In this document: positions 22,622-30,657 of the stretch, piece after piece
Position numbering within the stretch: the stretch's first letter is position 1
How the letters are laid out: each line of letters begins with the position of its first letter
Source of the DNA: Clostridiales bacterium UBA1775
GTDB lineage: Bacteria > Bacillota > Clostridia > Monoglobales > Firm-18
Reading direction: 5' to 3'
Assembly (NCBI GenBank): GCA_002314595.1
Contig: DCGP01000006.1
Coordinates: 20,692-61,824 of the forward strand
DNA: 41,133 bases
Made by a program: the position numbers and the translations under genes
Notes under the pieces: generated by a model
Told to the model about the DNA's origin: nothing
What the model saw: the letters and a program-made list of their open reading frames with translations, nothing else
Databases searched by the model: none

Positions 22622-22650
22622 ATTATATCACTATGCAAAAAAATTGTCAA
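22622..22650 (-). promoter_or_regulatory. Sigma-A promoter of the FMN-riboswitch operon
   Basis: On the minus strand consensus TTGACA (22645-22650), 17 bases and consensus TATAAT (22622-22627) place transcription start at the 5' edge of the riboswitch. Confidence 0.9.
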
Positions 22651-22669
22651 TAATACCTTAATTTTCTTG

Positions 22670-22698
22670 TTAAAATATGATTTTTTGGTAACTATAAT
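22670..22698 (+). promoter_or_regulatory. Possible promoter of the small Gly-rich protein gene
   Basis: A perfect TATAAT (22693-22698) lies 28 bases before the ATG. The -35 is weak: TTAAAA at 17 bases, or TTGTTA (22667-22672) at 20 bases. Confidence 0.45.
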
Positions 22699-22725
22699 AC
22701 TGATAAATTTAAAAGGAGTGATAAT

Positions 22726-22902
22726 ATGTCAAAAGCCGGATTTATAACAGGAATGGTAACAGGAGTTGCAGTAGGAGTAGGCGCAACAATGGTTATTAAC
22801 CCTATGGATTCAAAGGATAAAAAGAGAATAAAGAAAAACACTTCCCAGGTGTTTACTTCTATTGGCTCTGTGGCAGACAAAGTAATGGATATGTATAAAT
22901 GA
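22726..22902 (+). CDS. Small YtxH-like protein with a glycine-rich hydrophobic segment
   Basis: This is a 58-residue protein beginning MSKAGFITGMVTGVAVGVGA, a Gly/Ala/Val-rich stretch that could cross the membrane with a GxxxG-like packing face. A basic segment (DSKDKKRIKKN) and an amphipathic tail ending VADKVMDMYK follow. ATG 22726 follows AAAAGGAGTG closely. Promoter, ribosome site and terminator all fit a real gene. It resembles YtxH-type small membrane proteins by composition; no function is assigned. Confidence 0.75.
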   Translation: MSKAGFITGMVTGVAVGVGATMVINPMDSKDKKRIKKNTSQVFTSIGSVADKVMDMYK

Positions 22903-22908
22903 ATTTAC

Positions 22909-22944
22909 GGCAAATGGTATTTTAATTATCATTTGCCTGTTTTT
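22909..22944 (+). terminator. Terminator of the small YtxH-like gene
   Basis: GGCAAATG (22909-22916) pairs with CATTTGCC (22930-22937), followed by TGTTTTT. Confidence 0.8.
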
Positions 22945-22958
22945 CAATAATTATTATA

Positions 22959-22987
22959 TTGACTTTTTTTGATTAAAATGTTAAAAT
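22959..22987 (+). promoter_or_regulatory. Sigma-A promoter of the second SLH gene
   Basis: TTGACT (22959-22964), 17 bases, TAAAAT (22982-22987). Confidence 0.75.
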
Positions 22988-23021
22988 ATTTACATAAAAT
23001 TTGTGAATTGGAGAGGGAAAA

Positions 23022-23666
23022 ATGAAAAAAGTAATATCATTGGTGCTTGTTACAATGCTATTGGTAACGTGTATCAGCACAACGGTTTTTGCAGGTAAAA
23101 CTTATGACGAAATTATGACGGGTATTAACCCTGTTACATCGGTTTTTAAAGATGTTCCAAATAGTTTTTGGGGCGCAAGCTACATAAAGAAGCTTAAAGA
23201 ATTAAATATCCTATCAGGTAAGGGCGATGGATATTTTGACCCGGACGGCAACGTTACAAGGGCAGAATTTGCAAAGATATTAACACTTGCCTTAAACCTT
23301 CAAGATGAAGGCGATGCAACCTTTGTTGATGTAGATGCTAACCAATGGTATGCACCTTATGTTGCAACTGTTGCAGGTAAGGGCATTGCAAAGGGTTACG
23401 AGGACGGAACATTTAAGCCTGATGCGTTTGTAACACGTGAAGAGCTTGCTACTATGATTGTTCGTGGTGTTGACGCTTCTAAGCTTGTTGCAAAGGAAAC
23501 AGAGGTTAAAATTGGTGATATGGCAAAGGTATCCGACTGGGCTTATGAAAATATGATAGTTCTAATCGGTGCAGGCGTTATCGGTGGGGACGAAAATTCA
23601 AATGTTAACCCTCAAAATAATGCAACAAGAGCAGAAGTTGCAAAAATTATTTGTGGAATTTTATAA
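23022..23666 (+). CDS. Secreted protein consisting of three SLH domains
   Basis: This is a 214-residue protein: signal peptide (residues 1-24, ending VFA), then three SLH modules filling almost the whole mature chain. Module hallmarks are VFKDVPNSFWGASYIKKLKE with GYFDPDGNVTRAEFAKIL, then FVDVDANQWYAPYV with GYEDGTFKPDAFVTREELATMI, then a third ending NNATRAEVAKII. It carries no extra domain, so it may occupy wall-polymer sites or assemble as a minimal S-layer component. ATG 23022 follows GGAGAGGG. It is a single-gene unit with its own promoter and terminator, and is shorter than the SLH protein at 298-1227. Confidence 0.92.
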   Translation: MKKVISLVLVTMLLVTCISTTVFAGKTYDEIMTGINPVTSVFKDVPNSFWGASYIKKLKELNILSGKGDGYFDPDGNVTRAEFAKILTLALNLQDEGDATFVDVDANQWYAPYVATVAGKGIAKGYEDGTFKPDAFVTREELATMIVRGVDASKLVAKETEVKIGDMAKVSDWAYENMIVLIGAGVIGGDENSNVNPQNNATRAEVAKIICGIL

Positions 23667-23671
23667 GAAAA

Positions 23672-23708
23672 TATGGTGGAGGAAAATTTTCCTTCGCCAT
23701 TTTTTATA
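23672..23708 (+). terminator. Terminator of the second SLH gene
   Basis: ATGGTGGAGGAAAA and TTTTCCTTCGCCAT form an imperfect stem (two G-T type pairs), followed by TTTTTT. Confidence 0.8.
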
Positions 23709-23726
23709 GAAAAAAGTAAAAAAATC

Positions 23727-23755
23727 TTGACAATATGTTAAAAAAATATTAAAAT
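23727..23755 (+). promoter_or_regulatory. Sigma-A promoter of rny
   Basis: TTGACA (23727-23732), 17 bases, TAAAAT (23750-23755), about 90 bases before the start codon. The leader is AT-rich and has no obvious structure. Confidence 0.8.
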
Positions 23756-23844
23756 ATAAAGGTACTGGATTATTTATTTTAACCAAATATGATTCAAAAT
23801 AATTTTTAAATTAACTGAATAAACTTAATAAGGAGGTGTTTTCC

Positions 23845-25404
23845 ATAGAAACGGGATTAATTATTACTATAATCTCAGCCTTCGTATTTGCAATTATTGT
23901 GGGTATTATCACATTCCGTATGGGTGTTTCATATAGAAAGAAAATTGCCGAAGCCGAAATTGGCGGAGCAGAACAAGAAGCTAAAAAAATTGTCAGCGAA
24001 GCAGCAGTAGAAGCTGAAAATAAAAAGCGTGAAGTTTTGCTTGAAGCAAAAGAAGAAGCTCACAAAATGCGTATGGAGCTGGATAAAGAAATAAAAGAAC
24101 AACGTGCAGAACAAAATAGATTGGAACGCAGAATTCAGCAAAAAGAAGAATCATTGGATAAAAAAACAGAGCAAATGGAACAAAAGGAAGAACAACTTGC
24201 TCAAAAGATGAAGGAAGAAGAGAAAAAACTTGAAGAGCTTGACAAGGTTCGTGAGCAACAGCTTGACGAATTACGCAAGATTTCAGGTATGTCTCAAGAG
24301 GAAGCAAAGGCTCAACTACTTAATAGCCTTGAAAGTGAAATTAGACACGAGGCAGCAATTATGGCTAAGGAAATTCAAGATAAAGCCAAGGAAGAGGCCG
24401 ATAAAAAGGCACACGAAATTGTTGCAGGAGCTATTCAAAGATGTGCCGCAGACCACTCTGCCGAAACAACTGTTTCAGTTGTTAACCTACCAAACGACGA
24501 TATGAAAGGTAGAATTATCGGTCGTGAGGGTAGAAACATTCGTGCTATTGAAACATTGACAGGTGTTGACCTTATCATTGACGATACTCCGGAGGCAGTT
24601 ATCCTATCAGGCTTTGACCCGGTAAGACGTGAAATTGCAAGAATGACTTTGGAAAAGCTTATTACAGATGGTCGTATTCACCCTGCAAGGATTGAGGAAA
24701 CTGTTGAAAGAAGCCGTAAGGAAGTTGAGGCAATTATTAAACAAGAGGGTGAACACGCTACATTTGAAACAGGTGTTCATGGTTTGCATCCTGAGGTTGT
24801 TAAGCTTTTAGGTCGTTTAAAATATCGTACAAGTTACGGTCAAAATGTGTTAAAGCATAGCATAGAGGTATCTCATTTAGCAGGTATTATGGCAGGGGAA
24901 TTAGGCGAAGATATTGCACTTGCAAAGCGTGCAGGTTTGCTACACGACCTTGGTAAGTCAATAGACCACGAGGTTGAGGGCTCACATGCAACTATCGGTG
25001 CAGATTTTGCTAAGAAGTACAAGGAAAACGAAACTGTTGTTCATGCTATTGCAGCACATCATGGTGATGTTCAACCGGTTTCAGTTATCGATTGCCTTGT
25101 TCAAGCAGCTGACTCTATTTCAGCAGCTCGTCCGGGTGCAAGAAGAGAAAACTTGGAAACTTACATAAAACGTCTTGAAAAGCTTGAAGAAATTGCTAAT
25201 TCATTTAAGGGTGTTGAAAAGTCATTTGCTATCCAAGCAGGTCGTGAAGTCAGAATTATGGTTAAGCCTGACGTTGTAAATGACGAAGCAACAGTTTTAA
25301 TGGCAAGGGATATTGTTAAGAAAATTGAAGATGAAATGGAATATCCGGGACAGATTAAAGTCAACGTTATTCGTGAAGTTCGTTCAGTGGATATTGCAAA
25401 ATAA
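23845..25404 (+). CDS. rny: Ribonuclease Y (probable ATA start)
   Basis: This membrane-bound endoribonuclease starts mRNA decay. About 519 residues: an N-terminal helix (about 4-25), a long charged coiled coil (to about 200), a KH RNA-binding domain (VNLPNDDMKGRIIGREGRNI), and an HD domain. The HD domain has the metal motif LLHDLGKSIDHEVEGSH and AAHHGDV. The C-terminus (PGQIKVNVIREVRSVDIAK) matches the family end. The start is unusual: AGGAGG (23831-23836) is followed by 8 bases and an in-frame ATA (23845), giving METGLIITII. The only in-frame GTG (23836) shares its first base with the ribosome site and has no site of its own. The gene is monocistronic. Confidence 0.95.
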   Translation: METGLIITIISAFVFAIIVGIITFRMGVSYRKKIAEAEIGGAEQEAKKIVSEAAVEAENKKREVLLEAKEEAHKMRMELDKEIKEQRAEQNRLERRIQQKEESLDKKTEQMEQKEEQLAQKMKEEEKKLEELDKVREQQLDELRKISGMSQEEAKAQLLNSLESEIRHEAAIMAKEIQDKAKEEADKKAHEIVAGAIQRCAADHSAETTVSVVNLPNDDMKGRIIGREGRNIRAIETLTGVDLIIDDTPEAVILSGFDPVRREIARMTLEKLITDGRIHPARIEETVERSRKEVEAIIKQEGEHATFETGVHGLHPEVVKLLGRLKYRTSYGQNVLKHSIEVSHLAGIMAGELGEDIALAKRAGLLHDLGKSIDHEVEGSHATIGADFAKKYKENETVVHAIAAHHGDVQPVSVIDCLVQAADSISAARPGARRENLETYIKRLEKLEEIANSFKGVEKSFAIQAGREVRIMVKPDVVNDEATVLMARDIVKKIEDEMEYPGQIKVNVIREVRSVDIAK

Positions 25405-25428
25405 TTTGGTTAAAATTCAGTTAGTAAA

Positions 25429-25462
25429 ATGGGGTTGTAAATATATACAACCCCTATTTTTA
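25429..25462 (+). terminator. Intrinsic terminator of rny
   Basis: GGGGTTGTA (25431-25439) pairs with TACAACCCC (25446-25454), then a T-rich tail. Confidence 0.85.
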
Positions 25463-25499
25463 TGTGTGTATCAAGTTTGTTACAACCTTATTTTTCTTG

Positions 25500-25528
25500 T
25501 TTACAAACCTAAAACATAGTGATATAAT
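25500..25528 (+). promoter_or_regulatory. Sigma-A promoter of the SpoIID-like/queA unit
   Basis: TTTACA (25500-25505), 17 bases, TATAAT (25523-25528). Confidence 0.75.
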
Positions 25529-25563
25529 TAAGATGTAGATTTTTGTAATGTAGAGGTATGATT

Positions 25564-26775
25564 ATGAAAAGATTTATATCTATTATGCTTGCAATATCAC
25601 TAATATTTGTGGTTGCTTATGCAGATACCGACGAAAAAGACGAAAAAACTTACATAAATATAGGGCTGTACTACGGTAATTCTGCCAAGACTTCTGTGGA
25701 AATTACCTGTGATGAAGAAACTAAAACAGTTAACGCAGAGGATATAGAGAATTCCGAAGAATTTGAATCTGATAACGAAATAGTGTCCGTAAACGGAACA
25801 AAATACAGAGGAAGTATTGTTGTTAACAAAAACAGTTCCGGCTTGCTTACAGTTATAAATAGGGTAGATATTGAGGACTATGTAGCATCGGTAATAGCTT
25901 CCGAAATGTCTCCGTCATTTAATGTGGAGGCGTTAAAGGCACAGGCAGTATGTGCCAGAACTTATGCTTTAAGAAACAAAGGAAAACACAGTGCTTATGG
26001 CTTTGACTTATGCACATCAACAGATTGCCAAACCTATAAAGGAATATCCGGCGAAAGCGAAAAATGTACCCGGGCAACAGAGGAAACAAAAGGTGTAGTA
26101 ATGACCTATAAGGGTGCTTATGTTGAGGCTGTATATTCTGCAACAAGTGGTGGTTATACGGAAGATGTTGAAAATGTGTGGGGTTCTGATATTCCGTATT
26201 TAAAGGCAGTAGAGGACACGTACGAAAGTAAATCCGTATACGGAAGCACGTGGGAAAAAGAGCTTACAGCAGATGAGGTTACAAAGCTTATGAATGATAG
26301 AGGCTATAACATAGGTAATGTAACAGATATTCAAGTTGTTTCAACCTCGGAACATGGTGCTGTTTTAGAACTTAAAATTGTAGGAACAAACGGAGAAAAG
26401 GTATTTAAAAAGGAATCTTGCCGTTGGGCTTTAAACACAAACAGCCAAGCCTATACAGTTACACCACAGTATGCTGAGAAGAAAAAGTTACAATCACTAT
26501 TTGCATACGGAGGCAGGGCTTTGCCTAAAAAGGTTACTGTAATAACTGCAAAGGGAAAATCAACTGTGTCCTTGGAAGGCTTGTTTATTAAGGGAAGTAC
26601 ACAGATACAGTTTGATTCTCAAACCGATGGTGTGCCAACCACATATAAATTAGAGGGCAGAGGTTACGGCCACCTTGTAGGAATGAGCCAAAACGGTGCA
26701 AATGGTATGGCAGAGGCAGGCTTTGACTATGAAGAAATTTTAAAACATTATTATAAAGGAATTGACATAAATTGA
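25564..26775 (+). CDS. SpoIID/LytB domain protein (probable lytic transglycosylase)
   Basis: This 403-residue exported protein cleaves peptidoglycan glycan strands, a role shown for SpoIID during engulfment. A signal peptide or anchor (residues 1-20) is followed by a Glu/Asp-rich linker. The SpoIID core contains VDIEDYVASVIASEMSPSFN and VEALKAQAVCARTYAL (candidate catalytic Glu), SATSGGYTEDVENVWG, and the C-terminal GRGYGHLVGMSQNGANGMA. ATG 25564 is chosen because GAGGT lies 7 bases upstream; ATG 25558 is too close. The promoter looks sigma-A-like, not sigma-E-like, so it may be a vegetative LytB-type relative. The stop overlaps the queA start. Confidence 0.88.
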   Translation: MKRFISIMLAISLIFVVAYADTDEKDEKTYINIGLYYGNSAKTSVEITCDEETKTVNAEDIENSEEFESDNEIVSVNGTKYRGSIVVNKNSSGLLTVINRVDIEDYVASVIASEMSPSFNVEALKAQAVCARTYALRNKGKHSAYGFDLCTSTDCQTYKGISGESEKCTRATEETKGVVMTYKGAYVEAVYSATSGGYTEDVENVWGSDIPYLKAVEDTYESKSVYGSTWEKELTADEVTKLMNDRGYNIGNVTDIQVVSTSEHGAVLELKIVGTNGEKVFKKESCRWALNTNSQAYTVTPQYAEKKKLQSLFAYGGRALPKKVTVITAKGKSTVSLEGLFIKGSTQIQFDSQTDGVPTTYKLEGRGYGHLVGMSQNGANGMAEAGFDYEEILKHYYKGIDIN

Positions 26776-27797
26776 ATTTAAAGGATTTTTATTACGATTT
26801 ACCCGAAAGGCTAATAGCACAGACACCACTTGAAAATAGAGATTCTTCAAGGCTTTTGATGTTAGACAAAAACACCGGGGAAATCAAGCACGAGATATTT
26901 CACAACATTATTAACTATTTAAACAAGGGCGATTGCCTTGTTTTAAATGATAGCAGGGTGTTACCTGCAAGGCTTTTAGGAGTTCGTGAGGACACAGGCT
27001 CACCGATGGAATTTTTGCTTTTAAACAGAAAGGAAAAGGACATTTGGGAAGTAATTGTTAGGCCCGGTAAACGCGCCAAAATAGGCAGAAAATTTGTGTT
27101 TGGTAACGAGCTTCACGCTGAGGTTATAGACATTATAAATGACGGCAACAGACTTGTTAAATTTGAATATGAAGGACTTTTTGAAAGCGTATTGGATAGG
27201 CTTGGGGAAATGCCGTTGCCACCATATATAACCGAAAAATTACAGGATAGAGAAAGGTACCAAACTGTATATTCTAAAAATAACGGTTCTGCAGCTGCAC
27301 CAACAGCGGGGCTGCATTTTACCAAGGATTTGTTAAAGCAAATAGAGGACAAGGGTGTAAATATTGCTTATGTTACCTTGCACGTTGGGTTGGGAACATT
27401 TCGTCCGGTAAAGGTTGATGTAATTGAAGAACATAAAATGCACAGTGAATTTTATGTGCTAGACCAAGCAAATGCAGATAAGATAAACAATACTCGCAAA
27501 AACGGAGGAAAGGTTGTTGCAGTAGGTACTACATCTACAAGAACATTAGAAACAATTGCAGATGATACCGGCTATTTAAAGCCATCAACAGGTTGGACGG
27601 ATATTTTTATTTACCCACCATATAAATTCAAGGTAGTGGATAGCCTGATTACAAACTTCCACTTGCCTGAATCCACCTTGCTAATGCTTGTAAGCTCCCT
27701 TGCAGGCAGAGAAAATATTTTAAATGCGTACAACACAGCAATTAAGGAAGAGTACAGATTTTTCAGCTTTGGCGACGCTATGTTTATTCACCGGTAA
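26772..27797 (+). CDS. queA: S-adenosylmethionine:tRNA ribosyltransferase-isomerase
   Basis: This 341-residue enzyme forms epoxyqueuosine at the wobble base of tRNA by moving the ribosyl part of S-adenosylmethionine to preQ1. Family motifs are present: FYYDLPERLIAQTP, RDSSRLLMLD, LVLNDSRVLPARLLG, SAAAPTAGLHFT, HVGLGTFRPV, GTTSTRTLE and ITNFHLPESTLLMLVSSLAG. Length matches the family. The TTG start (26772) overlaps the stop of the SpoIID-like gene (TTGA), so the two are translationally coupled. AAAGGA lies 11 bases upstream. Confidence 0.96.
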   Translation: MNLKDFYYDLPERLIAQTPLENRDSSRLLMLDKNTGEIKHEIFHNIINYLNKGDCLVLNDSRVLPARLLGVREDTGSPMEFLLLNRKEKDIWEVIVRPGKRAKIGRKFVFGNELHAEVIDIINDGNRLVKFEYEGLFESVLDRLGEMPLPPYITEKLQDRERYQTVYSKNNGSAAAPTAGLHFTKDLLKQIEDKGVNIAYVTLHVGLGTFRPVKVDVIEEHKMHSEFYVLDQANADKINNTRKNGGKVVAVGTTSTRTLETIADDTGYLKPSTGWTDIFIYPPYKFKVVDSLITNFHLPESTLLMLVSSLAGRENILNAYNTAIKEEYRFFSFGDAMFIHR

Positions 27798-27800
27798 ACC

Positions 27801-27829
27801 TTGACGATATTGGGTTGTGATGATATAAT
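27801..27829 (+). promoter_or_regulatory. Sigma-A promoter of wecB
   Basis: TTGACG (27801-27806), 17 bases, TATAAT (27824-27829), 29 bases before the ATG. Confidence 0.8.
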
Positions 27830-27858
27830 ATTTTTAGATTTAATTTTGGAGGCAGAAA

Positions 27859-28953
27859 ATGAAAACAGTTATGGTTGTGTTCGGAACAAGACCGGAGGCA
27901 ATTAAAATGTGCCCACTTGTAAACGAACTTAAAACAAGAAAAAGCATTAACACAGTAGTTTGCGTTACGGGTCAGCATCGTCAAATGCTTGACCAAGTTT
28001 TAGAGGCATTTGATGTAAAGCCGGATTACGACCTTTCAATTATGAAGGACAAGCAAACACTTTTTGATATAACAACAAATGTACTTAACAATATTAAGGG
28101 CGTTTTGGAAGAGGTTAAACCTGATGTTGTTTTAGTACATGGGGACACATCAACATCCTTTGTAACATCGCTTGCGTGCTTTTATTTGCAAATTCCTGTT
28201 GGACACGTTGAAGCAGGACTTAGAACATACAATATCTATTCTCCGTTTCCGGAGGAATTTAACAGACAAGCAGTTGGCATAATTGCAAAATATAATTTCT
28301 CACCAACAGAGCTTTCAAAGGCTAATCTTATTAAAGAGGGCAAGGACCCAAGCTCTATTTATGTTACAGGTAACACAGCAATAGATGCTTTAAAAACAAC
28401 TGTAAAGGAAACCTATAAACACCCTGAGCTTGACTGGGCAGAGGGTAGCAGGCTTATAGTCATTACAGCTCACAGGCGTGAAAATTTAGGAGAACCTATG
28501 AAGCATATGTTCCGTGCCATTCGCAGAATTATGGACGAGCATCCGGACGTTAAGGCAGTTTACCCAATTCATATGAACCCTGTTGTTCGTCAAATTGCAG
28601 ATGAAGAATTAGGTAGTTGCGACAGAATTCATATTATTGAGCCACTTGAAGTTTTAGACTTTCACAACTTCCTTGCAAGAAGCTGTCTAATCCTAACAGA
28701 CAGTGGTGGTATCCAAGAGGAAGCACCATCACTTGGCAAGCCTGTATTGGTTATGCGTGATACAACCGAAAGACCGGAGGGTATCAAGGCAGGTACACTT
28801 AAATTAGTAGGCTCTGACGAAGAAGAAATTTATAACAACTTTAAAGAACTTTTGGAAAACCAAGAGGCATACAACAAAATGGCTCATGCGTGCAATCCTT
28901 ATGGGGACGGGTTTGCTTGCAAGAGAATTGCAGACGTTTTAGAAAAAGAATGA
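27859..28953 (+). CDS. wecB: UDP-N-acetylglucosamine 2-epimerase (non-hydrolysing)
   Basis: This 364-residue cytoplasmic enzyme converts UDP-GlcNAc to UDP-ManNAc, a precursor of wall teichoic acid linkage units and other wall polysaccharides. GT-B-fold family motifs are FGTRPEAIKMCPLV, TGQHRQMLD, LVHGDTSTSF, HVEAGLRTYNIYSPFPEE, ITAHRRENLGEPM and LTDSGGIQEEAPSLGKPVLVMRDTTERPEG. Length is typical. ATG 27859 follows GGAGG. It has its own promoter and terminator. UDP-ManNAc could feed the secondary wall polymer that SLH proteins bind; this is an inference. Confidence 0.95.
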   Translation: MKTVMVVFGTRPEAIKMCPLVNELKTRKSINTVVCVTGQHRQMLDQVLEAFDVKPDYDLSIMKDKQTLFDITTNVLNNIKGVLEEVKPDVVLVHGDTSTSFVTSLACFYLQIPVGHVEAGLRTYNIYSPFPEEFNRQAVGIIAKYNFSPTELSKANLIKEGKDPSSIYVTGNTAIDALKTTVKETYKHPELDWAEGSRLIVITAHRRENLGEPMKHMFRAIRRIMDEHPDVKAVYPIHMNPVVRQIADEELGSCDRIHIIEPLEVLDFHNFLARSCLILTDSGGIQEEAPSLGKPVLVMRDTTERPEGIKAGTLKLVGSDEEEIYNNFKELLENQEAYNKMAHACNPYGDGFACKRIADVLEKE

Positions 28954-28958
28954 TTTTT

Positions 28959-28992
28959 AGAGATGTAAAAGGAAACTTTTGCATCTCTTTTC
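28959..28992 (+). terminator. Terminator of wecB
   Basis: GAGATGTAAAAG pairs with CTTTTGCATCTC (one mismatch) across GAAA, followed by TTTT. Confidence 0.75.
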
Positions 28993-28993
28993 A

Positions 28994-29019
28994 TTTATTG
29001 TAAAAAATATTCATATACT
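28994..29019 (+). promoter_or_regulatory. Candidate sigma-E-type promoter of spoIIID
   Basis: TTTATT (28994-28999), 12 bases, CATATACT (29012-29019); the -10 matches 7 of 8 positions of the Bacillus sigma-E consensus cATAcAnT. The same arrangement occurs before the sleL-like gene at 39646-39671. Confidence 0.5.
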
Positions 29020-29047
29020 TTACAAAAAGAATTTTGAGGTGAAGTAT

Positions 29048-29302
29048 GTGAAAGGCTACATAGAGCAAAGAGTTGTGGATTTGGCAGAATATATAATTAA
29101 AAACAAAGCAACGGTTAGGGACACGGCGAAGGTTTTTGATATTTCAAAATCCACAGTCCACAAGGACGTAACGGAAAGGCTTAAAAAGATTAACTCCAAC
29201 CTTGCAAAGGGTGTAAGGATTGTTTTAGATGAAAACAAGTCCGAAAGGCACATAAGAGGAGGACTTGCAACAAAAAACAAATACAAGGGAAATTTATCTT
29301 GA
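29048..29302 (+). CDS. spoIIID: Sporulation transcription factor SpoIIID
   Basis: This is an 84-residue DNA-binding protein active in the mother cell, where it represses and activates sigma-E-dependent genes. The sequence matches the family along its length: YIEQRVVDLAEYIIKNKATV, the helix-turn-helix DTAKVFDISKSTVHKDVTER, and the C-terminal ERHIRGGLATKNKYKG basic region. The start is GTG 29048, 5 bases after GAGGTGA; longer versions beginning at 28979 have no ribosome site. A sigma-E-like promoter lies just upstream. Its presence shows that the organism carries the endospore programme. Confidence 0.95.
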   Translation: MKGYIEQRVVDLAEYIIKNKATVRDTAKVFDISKSTVHKDVTERLKKINSNLAKGVRIVLDENKSERHIRGGLATKNKYKGNLS

Positions 29303-29411
29303 TTTTGGTCTAATAATGTAATAAAATATAATTATAGAAAACTTAACATTTTATTCACAACATTTTAATCTAAAATGTATTATAATGAATGTGAGAAAGG
29401 ATGTTGCATCT

Positions 29412-29822
29412 ATGAATGTATTATATTTTTTGACACCTAAAAACCAAGTTGCAAACATATATGACGACTCTAATTTGCGTCAATTATTAGAAAAGATAGA
29501 TTATCACAAATATACAGCCATACCTATTATTAACCACGAAGGGCAGTATATGGGCACTGTTGCTGAGGGTGATATTTTAAGAATAATCAAAAATGAATTT
29601 AAAATGAATTTTGAGCTTGCACAAAATGTGTTGGTTAAGGATATTCCAAGAAGGGTGGAAATAATGCCTGTTAACGCCAATGCTACAATGGACGATATTG
29701 TAGACAAGGCACTTGCACAAAACTTTGTGCCTGTTGTAGATGATAACAACGTGTTTATTGGCATTGTTACACGAAAGGACGTCATTAAATACTTTTACGA
29801 CAAAGTTAAAAAGGAAATATAA
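29412..29822 (+). CDS. CBS-domain pair protein
   Basis: This is a 136-residue cytoplasmic protein made of two CBS motifs and little else. The first spans about residues 8-60 (YTAIPIINHEGQYMGTVAEGDIL) and the second about 75-130 (QNFVPVVDDNNVFIGIVTRKDVI). Such Bateman modules bind adenine nucleotides and report energy state to a partner; no catalytic domain is attached. A TATAAT box lies at 29381-29386 without a good -35. ATG 29412 is preceded by AAAGG at 11 bases. It resembles the small CBS proteins of Bacillota such as YkuL/CbpB (DarB), which bind cyclic di-AMP; that link is not proven here. Confidence 0.82.
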   Translation: MNVLYFLTPKNQVANIYDDSNLRQLLEKIDYHKYTAIPIINHEGQYMGTVAEGDILRIIKNEFKMNFELAQNVLVKDIPRRVEIMPVNANATMDDIVDKALAQNFVPVVDDNNVFIGIVTRKDVIKYFYDKVKKEI

Positions 29823-29823
29823 T

Positions 29824-29854
29824 AAAAGGGTTGTAATTTTTTACAACCCTTTTT
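29824..29854. terminator. Bidirectional terminator between the CBS gene and the glp operon
   Basis: AAAAGGGTTGTAA and TTACAACCCTTTT form a perfect stem with T runs on both strands, serving two convergent units. Confidence 0.9.
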
Positions 29855-29855
29855 C

Positions 29856-30644
29856 CTATTTGTCAGATAAAAATTTGTACAATTCATTTATATTTTCAAA
29901 AATATATGTAGGCTTTGTTTCTCCGTTTTCCACATCTTCCATAGTACCTTCACCACTTAAAACAAAGATGGAGGAAATCCCTGCATTTACACCACAGGCA
30001 ATATCGGTGTATAATCTGTCGCCAATTATTGCAGTTTCGTCAGCAGAAAACCCTGTCTTTTCAAGTGCAAGATATACCATATCCGGCCTTGGCTTGCCGA
30101 TAAATTTTGGTCTGCGTTTTGTAGCATTGTAAAGCATATCGCTTACACTTCCACAATCCGGAACATATCCATACCAAGTAGGGCAAACATAGTCGGGGTT
30201 TGTGGCAATGTAGTCCACACCTCTGCCAAGCAAGATTGAAGCGTCCTCTAACTTTTGGAATGTTAGCTCTGTGTCAAAGCCCATTACCAAGCAGTCAATG
30301 TTATCTTCTAACTTGTCTGTTATAGGGAAACAGCTTAATTCCTCCTTTAAGGAAGTTGTACCCAAAACATAAATCTTTTTATAATTTTTAGTTTTTAAAT
30401 AAGCAGTTGTGGCATTAACAGATGTTAAAAAGTCATCAATGGTAGATTCTATTCCTAAACTTTTTAGTTTTTCAACATATTTTAAGGCGCTTTTTGAGGA
30501 GTTGTTTGTTAAAAACAAATACCTTCCTCCAATGCTTTTAATGTATTCCAAAAAAGAAATAGTGCCTTCAAATAGGTCATTATCAAGATAAATTGTTCCG
30601 TCCATATCAAGTAGGAACAACTTTTTATTACGTAGCTTTTCCAT
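29856..30644 (-). CDS. HAD-IIA (NagD-like) sugar-phosphate phosphatase
   Basis: This is a 262-residue HAD hydrolase. Motif I is LLDMDGTIYLDNDL (nucleophile Asp and the following Asp), motif II is FLTNNSSKS, and motif III/IV is IGDRLYTDIACGVNAG. The C2 cap sits between motifs II and III, as in NagD and p-nitrophenylphosphatase-like enzymes. Such phosphatases act on small phosphorylated compounds. As the last gene of the glp operon it could act on glycerol-3-phosphate or its by-products; this is only contextual. ATG 30644 follows GGAGGAAATA; earlier in-frame ATG codons lie inside glpP. Confidence 0.85.
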   Translation of the reverse strand: MEKLRNKKLFLLDMDGTIYLDNDLFEGTISFLEYIKSIGGRYLFLTNNSSKSALKYVEKLKSLGIESTIDDFLTSVNATTAYLKTKNYKKIYVLGTTSLKEELSCFPITDKLEDNIDCLVMGFDTELTFQKLEDASILLGRGVDYIATNPDYVCPTWYGYVPDCGSVSDMLYNATKRRPKFIGKPRPDMVYLALEKTGFSADETAIIGDRLYTDIACGVNAGISSIFVLSGEGTMEDVENGETKPTYIFENINELYKFLSDK

Positions 30645-30657
30645 TATTTCCTCCAAG

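Noticed and set aside
22692..22880. Minus-strand 62-codon frame over the small YtxH-like gene
   Set aside because: The plus-strand frame has promoter, ribosome site and terminator; the minus frame has none.
23836..23838. GTG as start of rny
   Set aside because: It overlaps the AGGAGG site in the same way, with no purine-rich site upstream.
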